Shown here: positions 1 to 7,930 of the stretch, in pieces
Layout of the letters: each line of letters begins with the position of its first letter
Numbering within the stretch: the first letter of the stretch is position 1
DNA from: Anaerobacillus alkaliphilus
GTDB taxonomy: Bacteria; Bacillota; Bacilli; Bacillales; Anaerobacillaceae
Length of the DNA: 64,000 bases
Reading direction: 5' to 3'
Assembly (NCBI RefSeq): GCF_004116265.1
Contig: NZ_QOUX01000047.1
Span: 558,001 to 622,000, forward strand
Made by a program: the position numbers and the translations under genes
Notes under the pieces: generated by a model
The model's input: the letters and a program-made list of their open reading frames with translations, nothing else
What the model was told of the DNA's origin: nothing
Database searches by the model: none

Positions 1-207
1 GAAGTTAGTTTTGGTAACTTGCCTATGTGCCCAAACTTTGCGAATTTCTCTCAATTGTAAAAAGAGGTCTTGTCCCTTTTTCCTAGTTCTTCAATAAATC
101 TATTAATTTAAGTGAAATAGTGAAATATGTTTTGAATACCGTTACGTCTGCTTTCCTAAGTATCTGGTGATACTAATACTATCTTTAGTAAAAAAGGAGA
201 TTATCTC

Positions 208-381
208 ATGTCTGAATATTTACTACAATATGGGTATCTAAAGTTAGTTAGTTCCCCACCATCAAGAACAGACTACCCAACTTTCAAAGAGCAACAAGTA
301 AAATTAAGTCCCGAAGAAGTAGACTATCTACTTGAAAGTTTAAAGTCGTATAGAATGCAATACCAAAACCAAAATAGCTGA
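208..381 (+). CDS. small hypothetical protein, 57 aa
   Basis: A short open frame with an excellent ribosome binding site (AAAAAGGAGATT, 6 to 8 bases before the ATG) encodes a soluble, charged 57-residue protein beginning MSEYLLQYGYLKLV and ending SYRMQYQNQNS. No domain is recognised. The stop codon lies inside the 5' arm of a strong terminator hairpin, so it is probably a monocistronic short transcript. The coupling of a strong RBS, a complete frame and its own terminator is the argument that it is real; function unknown. Confidence 0.6.
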   Translation: MSEYLLQYGYLKLVSSPPSRTDYPTFKEQQVKLSPEEVDYLLESLKSYRMQYQNQNS

Positions 382-410
382 TTGCTAGCAATCAGCTATT
401 TTGGTTTTTC
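366..410 (+). terminator. rho-independent terminator of the 57-aa gene
   Basis: Near-perfect palindrome (arms AACCAAAATAGCTGATTGC and its complement) followed by TTTTTC. The stem includes the stop codon of the preceding small gene. It can also work from the other strand because the 5' arm is preceded by A residues only weakly; the + direction is better. Confidence 0.85.
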
Positions 411-415
411 GATTA

Positions 416-506
416 GGATCTTTTCGTAAGGTGAATTCTTAGTAGTTTGTGTAAAAATCCGGTATTTAGGATTTTTACGAAAGCAACAAACTTTGCCAAA
501 ACAGCC
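416..506 (-). mobile_element. MITE copy 1, internally deleted (91 bp)
   Basis: The right part matches, in inverse orientation, the first ~80 bp of the full-length copies at 12251 and 36771 (TTTTTACGAAAGCAACAAAC...AAAACAGCC). The left tip GGATCTTTTCGT matches the other terminus of those copies, so the middle ~100 bp is missing while both ends remain. Flanked by TTCGATTA (408-415) and TTCGATAA (507-514), a 7/8 match, consistent with an 8-bp target duplication. It begins 6 bp after the U-run of the preceding terminator. Confidence 0.75.
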
Positions 507-523
507 TTCGATAAAAAAACAAC

Positions 524-979
524 TTACCAATACTTTCTCATAATCTCCTGACTCCAGTTTGGCTGACGAAAGCTCTCACGTGGTAGGAACTCATGCATCA
601 CAGGCTTAATATCCAATATCGGTGTATCATTGATACAATCCAGCCCTCTTACGATCAATTGATTTCCTTCTCTTTTTACTACGGTCACAATCGTTACTCC
701 AAGTTGATTTGGCCGATTTTTTCCTCTTTGAGCAAAAATCCCTACTTTCGGAAGGCTTACATTATTCCTTGGATGCCTTGCTCCAGTAACAATTTTGTCT
801 TTATTAACCTTATGAAAGTAGTAAACAATCTCCGCATGTGAAAATTCCTCGATACCCCATAATGAGTCAGCTGGTATTTCGTTATCTAACTCTATCCTAG
901 TCATTACTTGACCCCAGTTGTCATCCTCTATTTCCAGTCGATCATTATATGCAGTCCCAATAGGTTTTAAGTTAATCAT
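524..979 (-). CDS. trmO: TrmO-like tRNA N6-methyltransferase (TsaA/VirR family)
   Basis: Single-domain TsaA-like protein of 151 aa. Characteristic motifs are RPNQLG (about residues 88-93) and DTPILDIKP (118-126), which match the family motifs RPNxIG and DGTPVLDIKP that bind S-adenosylmethionine. Family members methylate N6 of threonylcarbamoyl-adenosine 37 in certain tRNAs; E. coli TrmO is longer (extra C-terminal domain), short versions are common in Bacilli and archaea, so substrate is inferred. Last gene of a three-gene minus-strand operon (MFS, methyltransferase, this gene), 17 bp after its neighbour. Confidence 0.8.
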   Translation of the reverse strand: MINLKPIGTAYNDRLEIEDDNWGQVMTRIELDNEIPADSLWGIEEFSHAEIVYYFHKVNKDKIVTGARHPRNNVSLPKVGIFAQRGKNRPNQLGVTIVTVVKREGNQLIVRGLDCINDTPILDIKPVMHEFLPRESFRQPNWSQEIMRKYW

Positions 980-996
980 GTTCCTTACTCACTCCT

Positions 997-1773
997 CTAT
1001 TTTTCAGCAATCCAAATTGTCCATCGGTCTTTTTCGATGATTGGTCCGTCAGTTACGATTTTACTTTCAATAAATGTTACTAATGAACGTAGTTCGTCAT
1101 TATCAAGTTCATGCAAGATACTTCTCCCTGTCCGTAACCTTAAATCTTTTACTAGTTCCACTTTTGTTTGATAACACTTTCGCGTTTCCCAAAACGTTAC
1201 TTCTTTTATATTTTTAAAGCCAGTTTCTTTAAGGGCAGTCAAAACCTCTTCACTATTAAATCTTCTTCTGACTTCAACCTCAGCAAGTCTTGGAAAGCAT
1301 TCAAAGAAATACCCACGGATATGCTGTTCGCTTCCGCTGAATAGACAATCTTCAGGGGTACGGTCCTGAATAAGGATAGCTCCTTCATCCTCTAGTAACC
1401 GATAAGCCTCTAAAAAACACTGTTTCAGGTCATTCAAATGGTGAATTAGTGCACGCTCAAGAATAAGATCAATGCTGCTACTTTCTAGCCCTGTATGACT
1501 CGCATCTCCAAGCCTAAATGATATATTTTTATACTCCTGACAGTTTTCTCTTGCTCCGTCCAGGATGACTTCTGATGAGTCGATCCCCGTTACAGCGGCA
1601 ACTCCCATATCCACTAGAGCCTTGGTATAAATTCCTCCACCACAACCAATGTCTACTGCATTTTTGAAGTTGCCAATCGGAACAAGCTGTTCAATCTTCT
1701 GCATCCAACTTCTATCAGCACCTCTTGCTGAGTACGTATACCGATTTCGCTTATCTTGGAAGTCAATTCCCAT
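997..1773 (-). CDS. class I SAM-dependent methyltransferase
   Basis: 258 aa Rossmann-type methyltransferase. Motif I is VDIGCGGGIYTKAL (residues 40-53), followed by an acidic residue of motif II (TGIDSSE) and motif IV around LILERALIHHL, as in ubiquinone/SAM Methyltransf_11/25 enzymes acting on small molecules. The substrate cannot be read from sequence. Strong RBS (GAAGGAGG) upstream of ATG. Lies between an MFS transporter and trmO in one operon, 19 bp from each neighbour, so it may modify a compound exported by the transporter; that is inference. Confidence 0.8.
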   Translation of the reverse strand: MGIDFQDKRNRYTYSARGADRSWMQKIEQLVPIGNFKNAVDIGCGGGIYTKALVDMGVAAVTGIDSSEVILDGARENCQEYKNISFRLGDASHTGLESSSIDLILERALIHHLNDLKQCFLEAYRLLEDEGAILIQDRTPEDCLFSGSEQHIRGYFFECFPRLAEVEVRRRFNSEEVLTALKETGFKNIKEVTFWETRKCYQTKVELVKDLRLRTGRSILHELDNDELRSLVTFIESKIVTDGPIIEKDRWTIWIAEK

Positions 1774-1792
1774 GTGTTAGCCTCCTTCTTTT

Positions 1793-2992
1793 TTAAGCAG
1801 CATTACGTATCATTTCTATAAACTCTTTCCCCTTTGCTTGATAAACAGCAAAGATCACACACACACTAACCGGAATAAGCAAACAGAGGTAAATATAGTC
1901 AGCACCGTAATTTGATGCTACCCACCCTAATATTGGTGCAGCTAAAACTACTGCGCCTTGATTCCCAATCATTCGAAAGCTTGCCATTCTGCCGTGATAT
2001 TCTGGCTCAGTTGCCATCTGCTGTAACGATTGAAGTAGTACTCGGATCCAGGTTGTTCCAACTCCAATCAGAAACACTCCGCAAAATGCAAAGGGTAGGA
2101 TAGGAGTTAAGCCAACTAAGAGTAATCCAACTACGATAATAACAAGAGAACAGATGGCAAAATGCTGTTTTGCGATAGACCACCACCAAGCGCCTAGGAA
2201 ACCTGCAAATATTCCCCCCACCGAAATGGTCGCATCCAATAAACCATAAATGGATGCTGATTTCATGAGATAGGTAACTGTGTATACAGACAAGAAACCT
2301 AAGCTACTATGGTAAACAAGTTGACCAGTAAACATAATTACAAATAATCCGAGCAGGAACTTATTCCTTTTTACATATTGAAAGCCTTCTACGATCTCTT
2401 TTCGAATGGAACTTCCTTCTTTACAAATAGAACGATTTTTTTTACTTTCTATCTTTAATAGTAAAATTGCTGAGATGACTAAGCTAACCGCTACAATCAC
2501 TAACGTTGTTCCTGCAGAAATGATACTAATGAGGATTCCTCCAAATAATGCCCCTACTAAGCCGCCAATAATGCCTGTTGACGATGTTTGAGAAAATATC
2601 TTCGGAAGGAATTTTTTCTCAAAACTCTCTGCCATGAAGGCTTGGATTGCTGGTCGAAATAAAGAACCACAAACCTGCAGTACCATATGAACAATAATAA
2701 TTACCCAAGGATTCCTATCAAAAATTGCTATATAAACTAGTAATAACACAATAGATATCGAAGAGATGATATTGGCAATGATCGTCAGCTTCTTTCGATT
2801 AAACCTATCTACAAATACTCCCAAGAACAAATTCAAGACAAGTCCAGGTAAAAAGCCTAGACCTAATAAGAGCCCCGTGAAGTACGCATCACTAGTTATC
2901 TCGTAAAGTAGCCAGGAAACCGTAACAAAGTACATTGCCCTTCCGAATTCAGATAAGAAAAATCCCCCTAATAAGTATTTAAATTCTTTCAT
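1793..2992 (-). CDS. MFS transporter
   Basis: 399 aa major facilitator with about 12 hydrophobic segments and the loop 2-3 signature GVFVDRFNRKKLT (near residue 65), typical of the drug-efflux/enterobactin-exporter-like MFS_3 group. The frame extends 7 codons further to an upstream ATG, but the ATG at 2992 (MKEFKYLLGGF) is chosen because GGGAGGGTGAGA stands just before it. First gene of an operon with a methyltransferase and trmO, divergent from a LysR gene that probably regulates it. Likely exports a small toxic or signalling compound across the cytoplasmic membrane; substrate unknown. Confidence 0.85.
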   Translation of the reverse strand: MKEFKYLLGGFFLSEFGRAMYFVTVSWLLYEITSDAYFTGLLLGLGFLPGLVLNLFLGVFVDRFNRKKLTIIANIISSISIVLLLVYIAIFDRNPWVIIIVHMVLQVCGSLFRPAIQAFMAESFEKKFLPKIFSQTSSTGIIGGLVGALFGGILISIISAGTTLVIVAVSLVISAILLLKIESKKNRSICKEGSSIRKEIVEGFQYVKRNKFLLGLFVIMFTGQLVYHSSLGFLSVYTVTYLMKSASIYGLLDATISVGGIFAGFLGAWWWSIAKQHFAICSLVIIVVGLLLVGLTPILPFAFCGVFLIGVGTTWIRVLLQSLQQMATEPEYHGRMASFRMIGNQGAVVLAAPILGWVASNYGADYIYLCLLIPVSVCVIFAVYQAKGKEFIEMIRNAA

Positions 2993-3100
2993 TCTCACCC
3001 TCCCACGAGTCATAGGTTGGAAATTTTTTACTTGATGTTTCTATTAAAGTATATAAAATAAAAGAAGATAAGAATAATACATATTTTTTATATAAATTGA

Positions 3101-3115
3101 TAAGAAAAACTTATA
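3101..3115. promoter_or_regulatory. candidate LysR binding site
   Basis: ATAAGAAAAACTTAT is an inverted repeat with the T-N11-A layout of LysR-type operators. It lies in the 137-bp divergent region between the MFS operon and the LysR gene, 15 bp before the LysR start, a position fitting autorepression. AT-richness makes chance occurrence possible. Confidence 0.4.
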
Positions 3116-3129
3116 TACAGGAGATATTT

Positions 3130-3996
3130 ATGAAAATAGATGATTTTAAGTTATTAGTTACCATTAAGAAAGTCGGGACTATCCGTGGTGCAGCGAAGGA
3201 ATTATTAATTTCACAACCTGCAATCAGTCAGCGCTTAAAACAAATAGAGGATCACTGGGGAGAAGCGATTTTTATTAGAACGCATAAATCAATGATCGTC
3301 ACTCCTGTAGGTGAGAAAATCATTCGTTTCGCTGAGGACATGATTAGCGGTGAAAAACAATTATTTGATGAAATATCGAAAGTTTCCAAAACGGTAAACG
3401 GCAGACTTTCTTTAGGAGTTTCTTCAGTTGTCGGCCAATATTTACTGCCGAAAATACTCGAAACCTATATCACAAATTTTCCTGACGTAAAAATTGAATT
3501 AGTCACCGGCCTAAGCCAATCCATCCGAAAAACTGCTAGCGATTTCCATCTTTCAATTGTTCGTGGTGAAAAAATGAAAGGATTAAAGTGTGTAGAACTT
3601 TTTTCCGATCGACTGTTTTTGGTAAACAAAAAAACATCGAACAGTAAAGAGAGAATACTGATCGAGTTTCAAAGTGATCATAGCTTACATTCAATGGTTG
3701 ATGAATGGTTTCTTCAACATCCTGATCAAAACCCTACTCGTAAAATAAAGGTTGATCAAATTGAAACTTGTAAGCAATTGATGGCACATGGTATTGGCCA
3801 AGCGATACTCCCTGAAATCGCAATTAAAGATTTAAACGATGAACTCTATACGTTCCAACCACTTGAGTTAAACAAACAATTTCTTACGAGGCCGACTTGG
3901 CTTTGTTACTCAGAGGTTGCCGAAGAATTGCCTCAGGTAGAAGCCTTTTTAGCATTAATGAAAAAAGAATTGCTACAAGGAAAAAAGCTTCCCTAA
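3130..3996 (+). CDS. LysR-family transcriptional regulator
   Basis: 288 aa. N-terminal winged HTH is clear: residues ~18-60 include GTIRGAAKELLISQPAISQRLKQIEDHWGEAIF, the LysR hallmark, then a substrate-binding domain (SLGVSSVVGQYLLPKIL...). The ATG at 3130 (MKIDDFKLLV) follows CAGGAGATATTT; an upstream in-frame ATG 11 codons earlier lacks an RBS. Divergently transcribed from the MFS/methyltransferase/trmO operon, which is its probable target. The inducer is unknown. Confidence 0.88.
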   Translation: MKIDDFKLLVTIKKVGTIRGAAKELLISQPAISQRLKQIEDHWGEAIFIRTHKSMIVTPVGEKIIRFAEDMISGEKQLFDEISKVSKTVNGRLSLGVSSVVGQYLLPKILETYITNFPDVKIELVTGLSQSIRKTASDFHLSIVRGEKMKGLKCVELFSDRLFLVNKKTSNSKERILIEFQSDHSLHSMVDEWFLQHPDQNPTRKIKVDQIETCKQLMAHGIGQAILPEIAIKDLNDELYTFQPLELNKQFLTRPTWLCYSEVAEELPQVEAFLALMKKELLQGKKLP

Positions 3997-4015
3997 AATA
4001 ATAAGGGGAAGCTTC
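3981..4015 (-). terminator. terminator of the 58-aa membrane protein gene
   Basis: On the minus strand GAAGCTTCCCC, a loop, then GGGAAGC followed by TTTTTTCC. The hairpin overlaps the 3' end of the convergent LysR gene and may serve both. Confidence 0.75.
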
Positions 4016-4017
4016 GG

Positions 4018-4194
4018 TTAGTCTTTATTCTTCATAAACTCTAGTTCCATTTTTAATGCCTGATTTTCTTCCTCGAGCTTTTTTAATCTTTGATGAATTA
4101 ATGGTTGGTTCTCATCTTCAAGTTTTCTTAATCGTTTATTGATACTGTAAAACATCGGAGCATACGCAATGACAAGTAAAATAACGAAGCCCAC
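4018..4194 (-). CDS. small membrane-anchored coiled-coil protein, 58 aa
   Basis: GTG-initiated frame preceded by AAAAGGAGGAG at ideal spacing. The product has one N-terminal transmembrane segment (GFVILLVIAYAPMFY, residues 2-16) and then a charged helix with leucine heptads (RLRKLEDEN, RLKKLEEENQALKMELEFM), predicted to form a coiled coil on the cytoplasmic side. This is the architecture of many small Bacillus envelope proteins of unknown role. Followed directly by its own terminator. Function unknown. Confidence 0.75.
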   Translation of the reverse strand: MGFVILLVIAYAPMFYSINKRLRKLEDENQPLIHQRLKKLEEENQALKMELEFMKNKD

Positions 4195-4334
4195 TAAGAC
4201 TCCTCCTTTTCCTACTATTTATCATATAATAACATAAATATAGGAAATTAAGACCCACTAAGTTTTCAGCTATTAGTCTTTGTAAAAGAGGTCATTTACA
4301 TAATTAAGTTAACAGAACAATAATTCTCCTAACT

Positions 4335-4754
4335 CTATTTAACAATCATCACCGGCCACTTTACCCGTTTAGCTACTTTCTCACTTACACTTCCTACGAT
4401 CATTTTTTGAAGTTGGTTTAATTTCCTACTTCCTACCACAACACAGTCAAAACGATGTTTATTTGCATAATCAATGATGGTCGGGACGGTCTCTCCATGA
4501 ATGACTCTGATTTCATACTTAACATTTGCAGACGTGATTTTCTCAATGACATTCTTTAACTTTGCCATCCTCATAGCCTTAATGTCATCTGAACTTCCAT
4601 AGTGCAACACATCAGATTTAGCCGTTTGACCATTAACAACATAGACGACTTCAATCATTGCCTCAAAACTTCCTCTAACTAATTCAATCGCTCTTTCCGT
4701 TGCCCGTAAAGCATGTGGGGATCCATCTGCCGCCAAAAGGATATGCTGAAACAT
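4335..4754 (-). CDS. universal stress protein (UspA family)
   Basis: 139 aa single Usp domain: MFQHILLAADGSPHALRATERAI at the start, where the Asp after LAA is the usual nucleotide-contacting residue, and VVVGSRKLNQLQKMIVGSVSEKV near the end. In ATP-binding Usp proteins the latter motif is G-x2-G-x9-G-S; here the second Gly is Lys, so nucleotide binding may be weakened. The start at 4754 follows GGAGGGAAGGACG; the frame opens 7 codons earlier. Monocistronic; probable role in stress or starvation survival, inferred from family only. Confidence 0.85.
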   Translation of the reverse strand: MFQHILLAADGSPHALRATERAIELVRGSFEAMIEVVYVVNGQTAKSDVLHYGSSDDIKAMRMAKLKNVIEKITSANVKYEIRVIHGETVPTIIDYANKHRFDCVVVGSRKLNQLQKMIVGSVSEKVAKRVKWPVMIVK

Positions 4755-4929
4755 CGTCCTTCCCTCCAATATCATATAGTAAGCGTTTACATACCATCAT
4801 ATCCTAATTATAATTCAAGCAAACATGCATCATCAATCATTATTTTTAGAATATTCAAATTATTATTTCGTGTGCTAAAAAAGCAACCTATACTGAAGTG
4901 ACCCCTAAAAGTTAGACACGGTTATTTTG

Positions 4930-5739
4930 TCAGGCAGCTTGCTCAAAATGAGTTCGGTATTGTACCGGACTCATTTTTAATTTTGCCTTCATCCGTTTCG
5001 TATTATAGTATTTCATATACTTTTCCAGTTCTTGCATAAAATGCTCTATACTTTCAAATTCCTTATAATAAAGGAATTCTGATTTCATAATCCCAAAGAA
5101 ATTTTCCATCACCGAATTATCGTAACAGTTTCCTTTACGAGACATACTTTGAATGATTCCTCTTTCTTGGAGGGCATGACAATACTGTTTCATCTGATAA
5201 TGCCAACCTTGGTCTGAATGCATTAGTAGTTCATGCTCTTCTGGTAACCTCTCTAGAGCTTTCTCTAACATCTTTGAAACAAGTGAATATGTTGGTCTTG
5301 AGCCGATTGTATACGTAATAATTTCTCCATTAAATAAATCTAATACAGGTGATAAATAGAGTTTCTCACCAAATAATTTAAACTCTGTAATATCCGTTAC
5401 CCACTTCTGATTTGGGGCATCCGCTGTAAATTGGCGATCTAAATGATTCGGCGCGATTTTTCCTACAGTACCTTTGTAAGATTTATATTTTTTCATGCGT
5501 ACCAGACATTTTAGACCAAGCTCTTTCATGATACGTTGAACCTTTTTGTGATTCACTTTTTGCCCACGAATTGTTAGCTCATCACGAATACGACGGTAAC
5601 CGTAACGACCTTCATGTTCTTCATAAATGGCCTTAATTTCAGCTTTTAAATCACTGTCTGAATCTGGACGTTTCATTCTCTTCACTAAATCATAGTATGT
5701 ACTACGTGGAATATCAGCGAGCTTCACGAGTGCCTTCAC
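4930..5739 (-). CDS. IS150-type transposase OrfB (DDE integrase domain)
   Basis: Catalytic subunit region of the IS3-family transposase. HTH_21-like start (IPRSTYYDLVKR), then rve integrase core with the three acidic residues visible: D in KWVTDITEF, D in MHSDQGWHYQ and E in NSVMENFFGIMKSE. The first listed codon is GTG, but the frame is open further 5' through the end of orfA (translation ...KITKQDKAQVVYELRHKYPVKAL), so the functional product is probably the OrfAB fusion made by -1 frameshifting at the A8 run near 5798-5806. No inactivating mutation seen. Confidence 0.93.
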   Translation of the reverse strand: MKALVKLADIPRSTYYDLVKRMKRPDSDSDLKAEIKAIYEEHEGRYGYRRIRDELTIRGQKVNHKKVQRIMKELGLKCLVRMKKYKSYKGTVGKIAPNHLDRQFTADAPNQKWVTDITEFKLFGEKLYLSPVLDLFNGEIITYTIGSRPTYSLVSKMLEKALERLPEEHELLMHSDQGWHYQMKQYCHALQERGIIQSMSRKGNCYDNSVMENFFGIMKSEFLYYKEFESIEHFMQELEKYMKYYNTKRMKAKLKMSPVQYRTHFEQAA

Positions 5740-5765
5740 CGGGTATTTATGCCTTAATTCATAGA

Positions 5766-6278
5766 CTACTTGTGCTTTGTCTTGTTTGGTGATTTTTTTT
5801 GAACTAAGGCATTCAACTTTTTTAAATACTCATTTTCCATTTCTAATTGTCTTATACGCGCTTCATATGCCTCGACTGATCCTTTGGCTGGTGCCTCTTT
5901 TGGTTGGTTAGTAGATTTATTTTTCATGGATAGACGTCCCTTTTGTTTCGGTTCAAGGGCTTCTACACCACCAACCTCCATCTTTTTCTGCCAATCATAC
6001 ACCATTGTATAACTAGAGAGTTTAAAAAGGGCTGCGGTATCCATTAATGACGCACCAGTTTGAACCATGTAGTTTAGTACATCTAGTTTAAATCCAACAG
6101 AACAGTTTGTATAGGTGTTTTTAAGTCCTTCTTCTCCATGTAATTCATATAACTTCAACCAATATTGGAATTGTGCTCTTGTAACACCTAGCTGCTTTGC
6201 ATATTCTTTTTGAGAAGTTATTTTCGAGTTATAGCCTTCAATGATCATTAATTTCGTATCACTTGTAAATTTAGTCAT
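5766..6278 (-). CDS. IS150-type transposase OrfA (HTH)
   Basis: 170 aa with a repeated helix-turn-helix: one at SQKEYAKQLGVTRAQFQYWLKLYELHGEEGL and one at MDTAALFKLSSYTMVYDWQKKMEVGGVEAL, then a leucine-rich coiled coil (RIRQLEMENEYLKKLNAL) used for multimerisation. It binds the terminal repeats. Starts at MTKFTSDTKLMIIEGY; a longer in-frame start would run into the right terminal repeat. The A-rich run before its last codons is the likely slippery site producing OrfAB. Confidence 0.92.
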   Translation of the reverse strand: MTKFTSDTKLMIIEGYNSKITSQKEYAKQLGVTRAQFQYWLKLYELHGEEGLKNTYTNCSVGFKLDVLNYMVQTGASLMDTAALFKLSSYTMVYDWQKKMEVGGVEALEPKQKGRLSMKNKSTNQPKEAPAKGSVEAYEARIRQLEMENEYLKKLNALVQKKSPNKTKHK

Positions 6279-6355
6279 AAATAAAACTGCACCCCAATCG
6301 TTAGTTGTGTCTAACAATTGGGGTGCAGTTCATACTAGGCTGCTTCTCTTTACAG

Positions 6356-7132
6356 TTACTTAACTTTTAAAGTCTCTAACTGCTTTAATAACGCTGGAAC
6401 AATGTCCTCAGACTCTTCCATGTTAGGAATATGCAGAGTAAAACGAATAGGTACCCCATTTACCTCTTTTACTACAATGCTTTGACTTATCTTTGAGTTA
6501 GAAGCAATAAAGTACAGTTTTGCACCTTTATAGAAAGGCTGAACATGTTTTTGATCTACTTCGGTAACTTTTCCAGTTGATTTCAGATACATCTCTGCAT
6601 GTTTTTTAAGATCACTTAACGTAAGTGATTGATCTAGAACTTCCATTCTCACAAAAAAGTTTGAGTACTTCGTAGAAAATAACTGAAAGGTGTTAGGTTC
6701 CTCCGCTGTAAACATATATCCCTTTTGAGTATTCAACTCAAGCTGATCTCGCATGCTTTCCTTCGACACAACTAGCTTTTGGCCAGGGTAAATAATATGG
6801 GATGTTAATTGATTTATAGCTTTCAATTCAGTGACTTTCATCTGGTTATTTCGAGCGATACTATACAAAGTATCACCTTTTTTAACAATGTGAATGGTTA
6901 CTGGATCTTTAACCGTTAATTTTTGTCCTGGAAAAATAATTGTACTTTTAAGATTGTTTTGTTCCTTCAACTCTGCCACTGTCATTTTGTACTCATTGGC
7001 AATGCGATACAGTGTTTCACCCTTTTTTACTTCATGGACAGCTGCATCTACCCCTGTGTTAAAGCTTAGTAGTGTAGTCATACCTAACGTTAATGCGAAC
7101 ATTTTAATTACTGTTTTTTTTCCTTTTAACAC
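6356..7132 (-). CDS. secreted protein with two LysM domains
   Basis: 258 aa. N-terminal signal peptide (GKKTVIKMFALTLGMTTLLSF...VDAA), then two LysM repeats (HEVKKGETLYRIANEYKMTV...IIFPGQKLTV and HIVKKGDTLYSIARNNQMKV...IIYPGQKLVV), which bind peptidoglycan, and a ~130-residue C-terminal region without a recognised domain. GTG at 7132 is preferred because GAGGTG lies 6 nt before it. Likely cell-wall-associated. Its terminator has been split by the IS element that starts 24 bp after the stop, so transcripts probably run into the transposase genes. Confidence 0.85.
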   Translation of the reverse strand: MLKGKKTVIKMFALTLGMTTLLSFNTGVDAAVHEVKKGETLYRIANEYKMTVAELKEQNNLKSTIIFPGQKLTVKDPVTIHIVKKGDTLYSIARNNQMKVTELKAINQLTSHIIYPGQKLVVSKESMRDQLELNTQKGYMFTAEEPNTFQLFSTKYSNFFVRMEVLDQSLTLSDLKKHAEMYLKSTGKVTEVDQKHVQPFYKGAKLYFIASNSKISQSIVVKEVNGVPIRFTLHIPNMEESEDIVPALLKQLETLKVK

Positions 7133-7212
7133 TTTCAGCACCTCATTCTAAGTTGTTGTCATTGTTACAACGTTATAGACGGCACTTTCCAATATTTGTT
7201 ACATTCATTTCT

Positions 7213-7250
7213 TTCAAAAAAATAGCCGCCTAACATCAGTAGGCGGCTAC
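7213..7250 (-). terminator. terminator of the 55-aa gene
   Basis: Minus strand: TAGCCGCCTA, 7-nt loop, TAGGCGGCTA, TTTTTTT. Placed directly after the stop codon of the 55-aa gene. Confidence 0.9.
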
Positions 7251-7253
7251 TCA

Positions 7254-7421
7254 TTAGATCCCCCATAACCTAGATGGATCTAGTGGTGTATAGACCTTAT
7301 CACCATGAATTTCTTTATGGATGATAGGATTTTTAAATAATTCTTTTAATGAAATTTCTTCTCTTTGTTTATTTCGTTTTGAGAAGCTTTTTCCTTCACC
7401 GTAGTTCATGATATCTTCCAT
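7254..7421 (-). CDS. small hypothetical protein, 55 aa
   Basis: ATG frame preceded by AAGGGGATG at good spacing and followed immediately by a strong terminator. The product is hydrophilic and basic at first (GEGKSFSKRNKQREEISLKELF) and ends LDPSRLWGI. No transmembrane segment and no recognised domain. A complete transcription unit, probably real; role unknown. Confidence 0.65.
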   Translation of the reverse strand: MEDIMNYGEGKSFSKRNKQREEISLKELFKNPIIHKEIHGDKVYTPLDPSRLWGI

Positions 7422-7599
7422 CTTAAATCATCCCCTTAAAATAATATAGAAATTATCCTGTGTAGGTAATGATGGAAATATGTAGTTTCTTAAAATGTTT
7501 ATATTTACTGAATACGCCATAATTTCTAGAAGGTTTCTTTAAACTCTAATACTTTTAGAAGTAGTACCCCATTATCAGAAAATTGAACCATTAGATATC

Positions 7600-7633
7600 A
7601 AAAAAGCCCATTCCTTAAAAAGGAACAGACTTC
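7600..7633 (-). terminator. terminator of the 74-aa gene
   Basis: Minus strand AGTCTGTTCCTT, short loop, AAGGAATGGGCT, TTTTTT; the stem needs several G-U pairs. Confidence 0.75.
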
Positions 7634-7639
7634 GTTGTT

Positions 7640-7864
7640 TTAGATACTCTTTTTGACATCTTTACGCAAAGTATCAATCAACTCTCCAGATAAATTGGCA
7701 GGTAATGAAGTATTCTCTTCCAATCTCCATGCATTAATTATTTCGAGATCTGATTTTTGAAACGTTACGCTATACTCCTGATTGTTAAAAGTAAAATTAG
7801 CTGTGACATGCTCCTCATCGTATTGTTCATCAATGATCATATGTTTTATTTCATAATCCATCAT
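7640..7864 (-). CDS. small hypothetical protein, 74 aa
   Basis: Acidic 74-residue protein (MMDYEIKHMIIDEQYDEEHVTANFTFNNQEYSVTFQKSD...), probably a small beta-rich fold judging from alternating hydrophobic residues. No family recognised. ATG at 7864 chosen over an adjacent TTG; GGGGGC stands upstream. Ends at its own terminator, and lies 67 bp downstream of the thiolase-like gene. Confidence 0.55.
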   Translation of the reverse strand: MMDYEIKHMIIDEQYDEEHVTANFTFNNQEYSVTFQKSDLEIINAWRLEENTSLPANLSGELIDTLRKDVKKSI

Positions 7865-7930
7865 CAAACTGCCCCCTTATGTGCTTTCATTTTAGAATTA
7901 ACTGGGAGTCTTCATTTATACTTACGTTTA

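Larger units (their letters stand above)
4894..6332 (-). mobile_element. IS3-family insertion sequence, IS150 group, 1439 bp
   Basis: Complete element. Left end TGAAGTGACCCCTAAAAGTT and right end (read inwards) TGAACTGCACCCCAATTGTT, both continuing AGACAC, form imperfect 25-26 bp terminal inverted repeats. A 3-bp duplication TAC flanks it (4891-4893 and 6333-6335). It carries orfA and orfB with an intact D-D-E transposase and an A-run for -1 frameshifting, so it looks recently active. Confidence 0.95.
4877..6345 (-). terminator. LysM-gene terminator split by the IS element
   Basis: If the 1439-bp element and one copy of TAC are removed, 4881-4890 (AAGCAACCTA) and 6336-6345 (TAGGCTGCTT) join around a 3-nt TAC loop. 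On the minus strand this reads AAGCAGCCTA, GTA, TAGGTTGC, TTTTTT: a standard terminator for the LysM gene (stop at 6356), with one G-U pair. The two halves now lie on either side of the element. Confidence 0.75.

Noticed and set aside
5739-5766. Disrupted IS transposase
   Set aside because: The gap between orfA and orfB is the normal -1 frameshift organisation of IS3 elements; the orfB frame is open through the overlap.
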